Of a stretch of 64,000 nucleotides of DNA, positions 22,215 through 32,075 are shown piece after piece. The notes below the pieces were generated by a model. The model worked only from the letters and a program-made list of their open reading frames with translations. It was not told the origin of the DNA and searched no databases. The first letter of the stretch is position 1, and the number at the start of each line of letters is the position of its first letter. This stretch comes from Hyparrhenia diplandra. Taxonomy: Eukaryota; Streptophyta; Magnoliopsida; Poales; Poaceae. The DNA lies in NCBI GenBank assembly GCA_015847255.1, contig JADLZK010012636.1, positions 17,403 to 81,402 on the forward strand. Reading direction: 5' to 3'. Both the position numbers and the translations under genes were made by a program.

Positions 22215-22312
22215 ACCCGGTCTAACGGCGGGGTAGAACCTCACAATTAAGATCAACGGTAGGGTAGGTGGTTTCAGTCCAACGGCGGGGTAGAACCTCA
22301 CAATTACGATCA
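22215..22312. repeat. Paired direct repeat at the junction of the two viral blocks
   Basis: CGGCGGGGTAGAACCTCACA followed by ATTA(A/C)GATCAAC occurs at about 22223-22255 and 22281-22314. Confidence 0.8.
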
Positions 22313-22329
22313 ACCTTTCTCTCTTTTTC

Positions 22330-22880
22330 GACATCCATTCCCGAAACCCCTCCGCTTTTGCTTTATAGAAGCGAGAAGAGCCTTACGGAAACCCCTCGGG
22401 TAAGCCTTGGGCGTCCTTCGTGCTTATCATCCGAGTGACTCCAATTATATGAGACACGGTGGCGTGTCCTAAGGAGGCACCTTACGGGACATCTGTCTTC
22501 ATGGTCATCCTTAGCGGGGTCTTCAATAATTATCTTCTTGTCTTTGTTGCATGAAAGTGACACCGTCTTCAAATTTCATCGCGAGCTCGAGGGTCTTCAA
22601 TAATTGGTGTCATGCATGCATGGATAGCGACGCTTCGTCGTGGCTTCACCGTAATATTTCGGCATGCATCGCCCTTGAATTCACGATGAGTCTTCGGATG
22701 AGCCGATGATTATCTTATTGATCGTATGAATTATCTTTAATCATATTTTTTAAAAATTATTCACGGGTATTAGGTATGGCCTTCCACACCCAATTGATTG
22801 ATGTCGCTAAAAACATCAAATCAAAACTCGGCATGTGTATTATGATTGATATTCCCCGGCCAAATTGTTGATAACACCTT
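22330..22880 (-). promoter_or_regulatory. Tungro-like intergenic/promoter region, copy 1
   Basis: Near-identical over about 500 bp to 28.21-28.73 kb. On minus it ends with a TATAAAG box (22361-22367). Contains CATGCATGCATGGATAGC and TGCTTATCATC phrases shared by all copies. Reads out leftward into the minus-strand capsid region of block 1. Confidence 0.65.
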
Positions 22881-22979
22881 ATCAACATATGCAAATATAT
22901 ATATTCATAGAACTTCCAATATATTGATTTTGCTTATTTAATCAATATCTTCAAAATCCGTATCCTCGGGTTTATTAAT

Positions 22980-23945
22980 ATTACGGTGGTTGCCTATGAC
23001 CACGAATATCTAACATGTTCTCATCTATCATTTCATTATTTTCTTCCTCATTATTATCATAATCGGATATATTTATATTCATTTTTGAATCATAATCTTT
23101 CTTTATATATTCCTCATAATCTTTCTTTATATTTTCTTCATATTCTTGGTATACGGAATGAAAATTTTCATTTATTTCATATCTTGTTTCTAAAAAGTAG
23201 TTCTTCTTTTTATATTTTTCTTTAATTGAGGAATTATAGCTTCTAGCCTTTCTTTTATTTTTCTCTCAATAATATCTTCATTCAATATATCTTTTTTTTT
23301 ACAATATCTTTATATGAGGGAACTCTTGATGAACCAACTTTCGAGGTATTTGTATTGGTCATATTGATATTATTCTCATTTATTTTTTATGCTTTTTTTG
23401 AATATAGTCTTTTGCTTCTCGCTCTATGAAGTAATTTATTCCTATCAACCTTCTTGCCCATGATAAAGCTTCATCAACTTCGAATATTTTTTCCATTGTA
23501 TTCCCCTTCATTCTTTCTTTCTATTTTTTGAGCTATAACTTCTTCATATTTTGTGTAAATTCTGGTCTAGCTCCTTCATATATAACATACAAAGGTTTCT
23601 CTTCTTTATATTGGTGTTATTCTTGATTGCATTTTCCATTGATCACATGAAAATATTCTCGGGCTATTTAATATTGCTAACATATAACCTTTATTTTCCC
23701 TTCTAGTATTATATTGATAATTTAAATTATCTAATATGCATTCTTGAACATTATCTAAGATAACATTATTTTTAGGTTTGAAGTTAAAGGTTTTGGTGGG
23801 AAGATTCTTAGCTTATTATCATTTCTAAAATGGTAAAATTCATTTTCAAATGGACTAGGGCTTGATCCCTCTTCATTCTGCAAAAAATGGATGATCGTGA
23901 AAAATATGTCGGGCAAGACATTATCCTTCCCTTTTATATGCTCAA
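22980..23945 (-). pseudogene. Lys/Glu/Asn-rich ORF remnant downstream of RNase H, block 2
   Basis: On minus, broken frames rich in K, E, N, Y and D, such as YEENIKKDYEEYIKKDYDS near 23.1 kb, occupy the place of the last ORF of tungro-like genomes. No recognisable domain, several stops. Assignment is positional. Confidence 0.35.
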
Positions 23946-23949
23946 ATAT

Positions 23950-24442
23950 AACTTTATAACCATTTCCGTAATAATGTCTTCAAACAAAACTCATCTTCTA
24001 GTTGAACTTTTCTTGCTATTAACTTTATTATAGTATTTACATATAGCTTCACTGATGTCCCTTCTTGTAAATTCTTTGAAACCTAAATATAATCTAAAAG
24101 CATTTATAGCATTTATAGCGCTAGAATTTCTCTATCGGTATTATTTATTGCTTTTAACTTATATTTACCTCAAGCATATCTACATATTTTTCTTCTAACT
24201 TTGATGAATATTTACTAGGCTTTTGCTTAAGTATAGCACCCCATCCTAATTTCGATGCATTTGTCTCTATAATAAAATAATTATCCTCTAAGGGTAACTC
24301 TAAAGGTTTTAAATCTTTAACTTTTTCTTTTATAATTCTTACTAGCTTTATATCTTCGAGTTAAAGTATTTTTTTGTCCATTTTTCCTTAGTTTAGCATA
24401 CAAAGGTCCAAATTTAACTTTGCTAAATTCTCAATATGATTT
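23950..24442 (-). pseudogene. RNase H region, block 2
   Basis: On minus, downstream of RT, broken frames include a LGWGAIL-like phrase near 24.24 kb with an acidic residue and Ala-Ser before it, and NNTDREILA near 24.13 kb. This is the expected RNase H position and spacing. Many stops. Confidence 0.55.
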
Positions 24443-25469
24443 CTAGCATAATTTACTATACCTAAAAAATTGTTGCAAAGTCTTCTTATCATTCATGACA
24501 TCCGAAATCAGTAAATTTTTCTTAGCAATATGATCTTGCAAATGAATTTTTCCTTCTCCAATTTCATGACCTAGAAAGTTTATCTTTTCTTTGCATATTT
24601 CCATTTTCTTCTTAGATAGTATTAATCCATGTTGTTCTACCTTTCTAAAGAATGTTTCTAAATGAGCTATATGTTCTTTGTAAGATTTTGAGAAGATTAA
24701 AATATCATCAATATAAACTATTATAAATTCTAGATTTTCATTAAATATATTTTGCATTTTCCTTTGAAATAATGCACGGGCATTCTTTAATCCTAAAGGC
24801 ATTACTATCCATTCAAAATGACCTTGAGGACATGTGAAAGCAAAATCCACTCTATTGATTCTTCTACCATTTTTACTTGCCAAAAACACCTTTTTAAATC
24901 AAATTTTTGAGAAATATTTGACCTTGAATTCTATTTATCCATTCTTGTTTATTTGGAATATTATAACCATCATCTATAGTGTTATCATTTAGTCTTTTAT
25001 AATTAATAACCATTCTTGATTTTCCTCTAGCTATTTCAAAGCATGATTTCTAACTATAAAAATTTGCCGATCTATGAGGACTTCGACTTTCTCTTATTGC
25101 TCTTAGCTTTAATAGTTCTTCTATATGCATTTTAAATTCAGCTATATCTTTGGGTGTTGCTTCTATAGGACTAGTCTTAATTATGTAATTTGGGTTTATT
25201 ATGTTAATTTTGCATATTATACCATTCTTATCCCAATGCTTTATCGGTATTTCTCCAATTATTTTTATATCTTCCAATCTTTGAACTATTTTATCTATAT
25301 CTTTTTTAGCTTTTATATCTCTATACCAATTTGGCGCTAAGGATCGTAAACCAAAGCATTCTATACATGTGTTTGTTATATAAAAATCTTCTATATTTTC
25401 ACCTAACTCTTCATTTGTATTCTTATTAGTTTCTTCAATTTCTAAATTAGAATTTACATTTCTTACCAC
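24443..25469 (-). pseudogene. Reverse transcriptase domain, block 2
   Basis: Minus-strand frames: ELLKLRAIRESRSPHRSA (about 25.09 kb), KSRMVINYKRLND after a shift (about 25.0 kb), then a 148-codon frame with GHFEWIVMPLGLKNA, the catalytic FIIVYIDDILIFS (YIDD near 24.70-24.72 kb) and FLGHEI. The motif order and the HRSA(N)F and RGKSR phrases are those of badnavirus/tungrovirus RT rather than the RT in block 1. A frameshift at about 25.05 kb and another near 24.9 kb split it. Confidence 0.85.
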
Positions 25470-25479
25470 TTACATTATG

Positions 25480-26246
25480 TATGGGATATTATCTTGATAA
25501 GGTACAAATGTAATTCCTTGCTCATGTATGATTGTTGTTTGCACGTAAAAATTATAAAAATCTTAGACTTAACAACATATCAACATTTATCTGGATAGGT
25601 CTCTTATTGTGATCTCATCTATTATATACTTTGTATTATTTATTTGTACTTCAACATTATAAGCTATTTGATTATGGAATCTTGTTATTACGGACATGTC
25701 GAGAGACATTTACGCTTTATTTTGATCTATTGTATGGACTATTTCTCGGCATTTTACAAAATATTTATCATGTATTAAGTTCTTTTGTGCAAGGTATCTA
25801 ATAATGCTAATGTTTTATAGGTAATGTAGGGGTTAGATTTAATTTTCTTGGTATTCTTATACCTACTATTTCTTTGAATGGCAACTTAACTATAAATCTA
25901 CTTCCAAAATTTAGTATGGCATCTTTTAATTGCATAGTCTTATCATTATTTTTATTTAACAACTTTGCTTTTTATTTTTATTTAATACTACTTGGTCTTT
26001 TAATTACAGTATTACCAAAAGCTTTTTCTTGAGTTTTACTTATGTCATTGAATTCTATCTTAGTTCTTAAATCTTCTATTCCTTCTTCTAATTTGTTTAT
26101 TCTATTTTCTAGAATTCTAACTCGCTTGTTAATAATCTATCTTCTAGTTCTATTTCAACTTCATGTCTCCATTTTCGATTATTTGTTTTTAAACATGAAA
26201 CACATGCTTGCTTTAAGCATGTTTGCATGTAGCTCTATTATCTTGA
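25480..26246 (-). pseudogene. Coiled-coil and protease-side remnant, block 2
   Basis: On minus: VRILENRINKLEEGIEDLR (about 26.1 kb), a coiled coil, then FIVKLPFKEIVGIRIPRK (about 25.88 kb), then stop-rich sequence up to the RT frame. The span is far too short for a full movement, capsid and protease region, so a large deletion is inferred. Confidence 0.4.
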
Positions 26247-27122
26247 CTAGGATAGAATATCACGGAAGGTACATTTTATATTATAGTCACCTCTACCTTT
26301 TACCCAATCATGTATACAACTTTCTTGATCCATTAATTCAGTTTTTTGGTTCTTCAGAACATTAATATTATTAGATATTATATCTAATCCTTCCATAGCA
26401 TTATCTAAATTACCTAATTCATCATCATCTAAGGAGTCTATAAAATCTTTATAATTTTTCGCATTATCTACTTCTTCTTCGTAACTTTCTAATAACAACT
26501 TATTATTTATTTCCCATTGCTCATCTTCACTTATATCATTATCTTTAATATTATTTTGCATAATATTTATATCTTTATGATCCTTAATGTTTTTCTTGTT
26601 ATTTATATTCAACTCAACTTCTTGCTTAAGTTGATTAAGTCTATAAATTTCCCTTATAAAATAAACTTCTTTTTCTCTTATAGCGGGCCATTTGCTTATT
26701 CCATTAGTAAAGTACTCCCTCCGTCCCCTAAATAGAAGTCGTTTTGGGGTGCGTCTTAGGTCAAACTTTCTCAACTTTGACTAGGTTTGTAGAAAATACG
26801 TGCAACATTTATATCTTCGGATAAATTTATTAAAAAACTAGGCGTAAAGATCTTTTCAATGATACTAATTACTTAGCATAAATATTTATATATTTTAATA
26901 TATAATTGCTTCTGCTAGATTTGAAAACGTTGACTTCTCGGGAAGCGAGAATGACATCTATTTAGGGACGGAGGGAGTATTCATTAGGGATATTCTTTAT
27001 CTTTTGTTCATAGCTCTGATTTGGTTATCTATTTCTTCCATTATGAACAAGGTATTTAATTGTAATATACTTTCAATATTATTAACTGAATCCGATACCA
27101 CACTAACACAATAATAATTTAT
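26247..27122 (-). pseudogene. N-terminal small-ORF/polyprotein remnant, block 2, split by a MITE
   Basis: On minus: from about 27.12 kb VVSDSVNNIESILQLNTLF and MEEIDNQIRAMNKR, then the MITE (26715-26977), then TNGISKWPAIREKEVYFI and a long Asn/Lys/Asp-rich stretch ending KCTFRDILS at 26247. The Asn/Asp-rich coiled-coil character fits the small virion-associated or linker proteins of this virus group. The first 20-odd residues of the open frame above 26714 are MITE sequence, not viral. Confidence 0.45.
26715..26977. mobile_element. Stowaway MITE inserted in block 2
   Basis: Ends CTCCCTCCGTCCC and GGGACGGAGGGAG, flanked by TA on both sides (26713-26714, 26978-26979), 263 bp. Inserted after viral integration, since it interrupts viral coding sequence. 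Confidence 0.93.
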
Positions 27123-27138
27123 TATATATTGATATAGT

Positions 27139-28735
27139 ATAGAGATATTGGGGAATAATTACGATTCGGAAATCAAAATTCAAAATTCACGAATTACTAT
27201 TCATAGCACTATTCAAATTCAAGTATTACTATTCAAATTCGTGTCACTATTCAAAATATTGGACACTATTCAAATTGAGAATATTATGAGCAGCGCCGCG
27301 GACACTTCACGCGGGAGTGGCTCGGGCACTTCAAATTCTTGCTACTATTCAATCACTATGCAAGCGCCGTGTGATTATTCGGTGATAGCGACTCTTGCGT
27401 GAATATTCGTGAGTGCGTGATTATTATGAACTTCGATTAGTGAATATTCTCTAGCGCGGTGCGGGATGATATCGCGGAATTATAATTCACGGGATCTTTG
27501 CAAATTTGGCGAGACCAAACTATTACGCCTACGTGTGTACTTATGCTTGTGTTGATCCCTACTCGGTACTCACCGTATGCATCACTAACTCGCTTGAGCG
27601 GCGGCTAATCCTATCCCTCTAGTGCTAACGATAGCCGTTTTTCGTCGTGGCGTAGAGCGCTAAGGCGTCTATCGTCTCCCGGGCGATTCCACCCAAAAGG
27701 AACACTTCTACGTGGCTCGAGTTCTTTCGAGTTCTCTAAAGCATAAAGCGTCGCTACAGGCTAACACGAGAACAATACAAGAACAATACATACGAGAGGT
27801 TTCTCCTATAGGGTCCATAGTATAGACTCAAACTTACATGGGCTGACTCTGAGCGAGGGATTCTCAAAGCTAAAGCTGTTCCATTAAAGCAAACAAGCTT
27901 ACATGCGGCTTTTCCCTTTTCGTAAAACCCCAAGCACTTAGCACAAACCTTATTACCTTACAAGCGAGGGAGAGGATCGCGAGGACCTCAGTCACAAGCT
28001 AATTTACAAGGGTGGTATTATACGGTGGTGGTAGTGGAGTACTCTTTGCTACTACTATTATGATGGATGATCTTCGGAGGGACTGCGAGATCGGGGTCTT
28101 CATGGTATGAGTGGAGTGGGTTGATGTCGAATGGATGTCGCCTTCTCCTCCATGCCTTGTTCTTACGGGTGTCGATTGCGGGTGCGGATGTTGAATCACG
28201 AGGAGGGGCGGCCTTCTGCTTTATAGAAGCGGAAGAGCCTTACGGGAAACCCCTCGGGTAAGCCTTCGGGCGTCCTTCGTGCTTATCATCACGAGTGACT
28301 CAATTATATGAGACACGGTGGCGTGTCCTAAGGAGGCATATACCAGGGTTTATCTGTCTTCATGGTCATCCTTAGCGGGGTCTTCAATAATTATCTTCTT
28401 GTCTTGTTGCATGAAAGTGACACCGTCTTCAAATTTCATGCGAGCTCACGAGGTCTTCAATAATTGGTGTCATGCATGCATGGATAGCGGCGGCTTCGTC
28501 GTGGCTTCACCGAATATTTCGGCATGCATCGTCCTTGAATTCGCGATGAATTCACGATGAGTCTTGGATGAAGGATGATTATCTTATTCGATCGTATGAA
28601 TTATCTTTAATCATATTTTTAAAAAAATTATTCCACGGGTATTAGGTATGGCCTTCTACGCCCAATTGATTGATGTCGCAAAACATCAAATCAAAACTTC
28701 GGCATGTGTCTTATGATTGATATATCGAGTTTTGA
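27139..28735 (-). repeat. Left arm of large inverted repeat: tungro-like intergenic region/leader, copy 2
   Basis: Pairs with 28737-30287. Outer ends: ATAGAGATATTGGGG at 27139-27153 against CCCCAAGATATCTCTAT at 30271-30287. Inner phrase AACATCAAATCAAAACT (about 28684) is mirrored at 28730. Viral sense is minus, with a TATAAAG box at 28219-28225. GC-rich leader phrases such as GAGACGATAGACG and CTCTAGTGCTAACGATAGCC occur in both arms. Confidence 0.8.
28219..28225 (-). promoter_or_regulatory. TATA box of tungro-like promoter, copy 2
   Basis: TATAAAG on minus, in the same context (AGCAGAAGGCC downstream) as the box in the inverted copy. Reads left toward the remnant ORFs. Confidence 0.5.
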
Positions 28736-28736
28736 T

Positions 28737-30287
28737 TTGATGTTTTGCTATCCATGCATGCATGAACACCTAAATTATTGAAGATTTTCAAAAAATATGA
28801 TAAAAGATAATTCAATACGTCGAATAAGATAATCATCGGCTCAAGAAGACTCATTCGGAATTCATCGTGAAGGATGATTGCATGCGAAGACGGATGTCCC
28901 GAAGGCGCGCTATCCATGCATGCGCCACCGCATTGAAGTCTCATATAAAAATTGGAGTCACGGTGTGATGATAAGCACGATAATTATCAAGACCTCAAGG
29001 ATGACCCGAGGGGTTCCCGGTGCGTAAGACACGTCACCGTGTCATATAATTGTCGAGTCACTTTATAAAGCAGAAGGCCGCTTACCCGGAGGGGTTTCCG
29101 AAGGCTCTTTCGATTCAACATCCGCATTCAACATCCGCACCCAATCGACACCCGTAAGAACAAGGCATGGAGGAGAAGGCTTACATCCATTCGACATCAA
29201 CCCACTCCACTCATACTCATGAAGACCCGATCTCGTGAGTCCTCTAAAGATCATCCATCATAATAGTAGTAGCAGTAGTACTCCACTACCACCACCGTAT
29301 AATACCACCCTTTAAAATTAGCTTGTGACGCGAGGTCCTCGCGATCCTCCTCGCTTGTAAGGTAATAAGGTTTGTGCTAAGTGCTTGGGGTTTCAAAGGG
29401 AAAGCCGTATGTAAGCTTGTTTGCTTTAATGGGGCAATTTTAGCTTTGAGAATCCCCCGCTTTCAGAGCCGCCCATGTAGGTTTGAGTCTATGCTACTTT
29501 AATTCTAGAGGAGAAGCCCTCGCGGCGTATTGTTCTTGTATTGTTCGTGTTAGCCTAGGTAGAGACGTTTTTAGAGAACTCTAAAGAACTCGAGTCACAG
29601 AGAAGTGTTCCTTCGGGTGGAACTGGGGGGGAGACGATAGACGCTCTTAGCGTTCTACGCCACGAATTTAAAAAACGGCTATCGGTTAGCACTAGAGGGA
29701 TAGGATTAGCCGCACGCCGCGAGTTGGTTCTCGAAGCGAAGTTAGTGATGCATACGGTGAGTACCGAGTAGGATCAACACAAGCATAAGTACACACGTAG
29801 GCGTAATAGTTTGGTCTCGGCCAAATTTTGCAAAGATCCCCGCGGAAATATTTTACGCATAATCGACGCGCGTAGAGAATATTCACTAATTGAGTTCACT
29901 AATAATCACGCACTCACTAATATTCACGCGATTTCGCTATCGTTGAATAGTGGCAAGTGCTCTGCATAGTAGCTAAATAGTAGAGAATATTCACGCACTC
30001 CGGTATATACTAATCAAGATCATATTAATCACGCGACGCATACTGCATCCATCCAATTTTCACAAGTGCTCCTAATAGTCAAGCACTTTGAAGTGCCTGA
30101 TCCACTTCGGGTGAAGTGCTCGTGCCTTTGTTTATAATATCCTGAATTTGAATAGTGTCCAATATTTTGAATAGTGACATGAATTTGAATAGTATTACTT
30201 GAATTTGAATAGTGCTGTGAATAGTAACTCGTGAATATTTTAAAATTTGAATTTCGAATCAGAATATAATCCCCAAGATATCTCTAT
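28737..30287 (+). repeat. Right arm of large inverted repeat: tungro-like intergenic region/leader, copy 3
   Basis: Inverted relative to copy 2, about 1.55 kb with scattered indels and small rearrangements near the centre (28.74-29.05 kb). Viral sense is plus, TATAAAG at 29064-29070. Ends just before the (TA)n at 30.30 kb. Confidence 0.8.
29064..29070 (+). promoter_or_regulatory. TATA box of tungro-like promoter, copy 3
   Basis: TATAAAG followed by CAGAAGGCC, matching copies 1 and 2. Reads right toward element C2. Confidence 0.5.
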
Positions 30288-30299
30288 AATACTAAGCTA

Positions 30300-30312
30300 T
30301 AATATATATATA
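30300..30312. repeat. Short (TA)n between block 2 and element C2
   Basis: AATATATATATA directly between the end of the viral repeat arm and the GGGTGCAC end of C2. Confidence 0.85.
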
Positions 30313-32007
30313 GGGTGCACTTTTTATACATCCGAAGTAACTACACCCACCGAGGTATCCACGGTAACCTGCTGTCCGGCATCGTAGGGACCTGGCTGCC
30401 GGCTTCCTAGGCCCTCGTTAGTGGATCCACGTATATCAACCCCGTTAACAAATATTGAATCTTGCTTGCGTGAACTTCGGCCGCGGGCTGATTTAATAAT
30501 TTTCAAATATATGTCACGGCCAGTTTGCTCACGTACTTAGTACATATGTATACGTAACCTTTTATATAACTATCTTAATCTTAAGCGTATATATACATAC
30601 TAATCTGAGAAGAGTATATACACATACTTTTTGAATTTGAGTGTATATACAAAGAGTATGTACACATACAATACTTTATTTTTTTATGAAGGAGTAAGTA
30701 TATACACATACTTTTTGAATGGGAGCGCGTATATATACATAATAATTTGAGAAGAGTATATACACATACTTTTTTAAATGGAGTATTTGTACATACTTTT
30801 TTGGAATAGAGTATTTATACATACTTTTGGAAATAGAGTATTTACACATACTTTTGGAATGGAGAATGTATACATACGGCAAGGTTAAGATAGTACAAGT
30901 GAATACTAGTACGTGCCAAGATATATAAAACGATGGGATACTTTTTTTTAACAATAAAATATATGTGCATACTTTGGTGAGAAGGGGTATGTATACATAC
31001 TTTTCTCAACAAAAAAAAATACACCAATGTATCATCCGTTTACATGCTGATAACACGTATTTAAACTCAACAGATATGCCTACAATCACTTCGTAGATTC
31101 AGTAATGAACTCTGAACTTGTTACTTCAGTGTGCCATAGTAGATATAGTCGAGCTTTCCTCGACTGGACATCATGATTTCAATCTAATAAACCAATCAGC
31201 AACTATTGTCGTAATAAGCCCAAAAAAAATTAGGAGATGTGATACAGAAACTTGATGCATACCTCTTATATATGCAGGCGTTCCTTATACTGCAATCCAA
31301 AACAAATATATAAAGTGATACTGCAATTGAAAATATTATCAAATGATACGATCTAGAAAAAGTATCTAAACATATTAATCTGTGTGGAAAGTATATAAAC
31401 ATACTCTACTTGGTTGCCGACCCAGCGAATTCGAATGGCGGCCGGCGATGCGTGAATACGTCGATCAGGGACGATGCAGGAAGGAGGCGCGGTGCAAGCA
31501 CCTTGACTTGACGGGCTCCAGTACGCAGGATCCAGATCGTTCGGGAGGGTGCTCGCCTCCAGTTGCGCCGCTGCGGTGTTGGGGTCGCACCGCTGCCGGG
31601 GGGCCGCCGAGCGCGCCGGCCTAGCCGCGCCGCCGCCTGGGGCTGCGGAGAGCGATGGTGGGGAAGAGGGACCGTCATCGCGCTTGAGGGAAGATCTAGC
31701 GTGCAGCACCTCGCCGGGCGTCGGCGACATGAAGCGGATGAATGTGTTGCGTCGCCGAACTGACTAAATGAGTAGGAACATGCTGTCAGCCATGATTTAT
31801 GCCTACGTATATACTGGACCCACCGTCTCCCAGATCCGCTTTTCACGCTAATAATCAGGACATCCGCTCCTAGTTTCATTTTAAAATCATGCAAATACGC
31901 ATGCCGGTACCGTACAAACGGATCAAGTTTTTAACCCGTTAGCTCCGTAACAGGCGGGGCTGCCCTCTCGTGTGCACCTGAGTAACTACACCTAGGGTGT
32001 AGGAAAA

Positions 32008-32009
<2 letters not shown>
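30313..32009 (+). mobile_element. TA-flanked element C2, 1.7 kb, with subterminal repeats and GC-rich insert
   Basis: Left end GGGTGCACTTTTTATACATC, right end GAGTAACTACACC, TAGGGTGTAG, AAAAATTT, both next to (TA)n. Same termini as C1. Inside the left end, GTATATACACATAC TTTT-type repeats recur at least eight times (30.55-31.0 kb); a few lie near 31.35-31.4 kb. A GC-rich 330-bp block (31.41-31.76 kb) interrupts the AT-rich body. No transposase seen. Non-autonomous, superfamily unassigned. Confidence 0.65.
31410..31766. pseudogene. GC-rich, probably captured genic fragment in C2
   Basis: Open on several frames of both strands, all Ala/Arg/Gly/Pro-rich, none recognised. The abrupt composition change suggests captured exon sequence. 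Confidence 0.3.
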
Positions 32010-32067
<58 letters not shown>

Positions 32068-32075
32068 ATATATCG
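32010..32075. repeat. (TA)n microsatellite, right flank of C2
   Basis: About 28 TA units, then one C and a few more TAs. Confidence 0.93.

Larger units (their letters stand above)
13201..22320. mobile_element. Endogenous pararetrovirus block 1 (petuvirus/florendovirus-like, Caulimoviridae), rearranged
   Basis: Caulimovirid-like sequence in two opposed parts. Plus-strand order: an ORF2-like fragment, a capsid C-terminal/basic region, aspartic protease, reverse transcriptase, RNase H, a second ORF2-like fragment and a promoter-like region (13.2-18.7 kb). Minus-strand: a capsid core with zinc knuckle and, upstream of it, a movement-protein-side region (19.2-22.1 kb). All frames carry stops and frameshifts and the order is scrambled relative to a circular genome, so it is not a functional viral copy. 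Family assignment rests on RT, RNase H and the capsid region. The exact genus is inference. Confidence 0.75.
22321..30299. mobile_element. Endogenous pararetrovirus block 2 (badnavirus/tungrovirus-like, similar in type to rice ERTBV), rearranged
   Basis: Very AT-rich, genes on minus. From right to left: intergenic region, small N-terminal ORF remnants (interrupted by a Stowaway MITE), protease remnant, RT, RNase H, a Lys/Glu-rich ORF, and again the intergenic region. A further intergenic copy in inverted orientation follows at 28.74-30.29 kb. Most of the movement and capsid coding region appears missing. Endogenous tungro-like sequences in rice are known to be rearranged, defective and inserted at AT repeats; a short (TA)n lies at the right edge (30.30 kb). 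All coding frames are broken. Confidence 0.75.
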
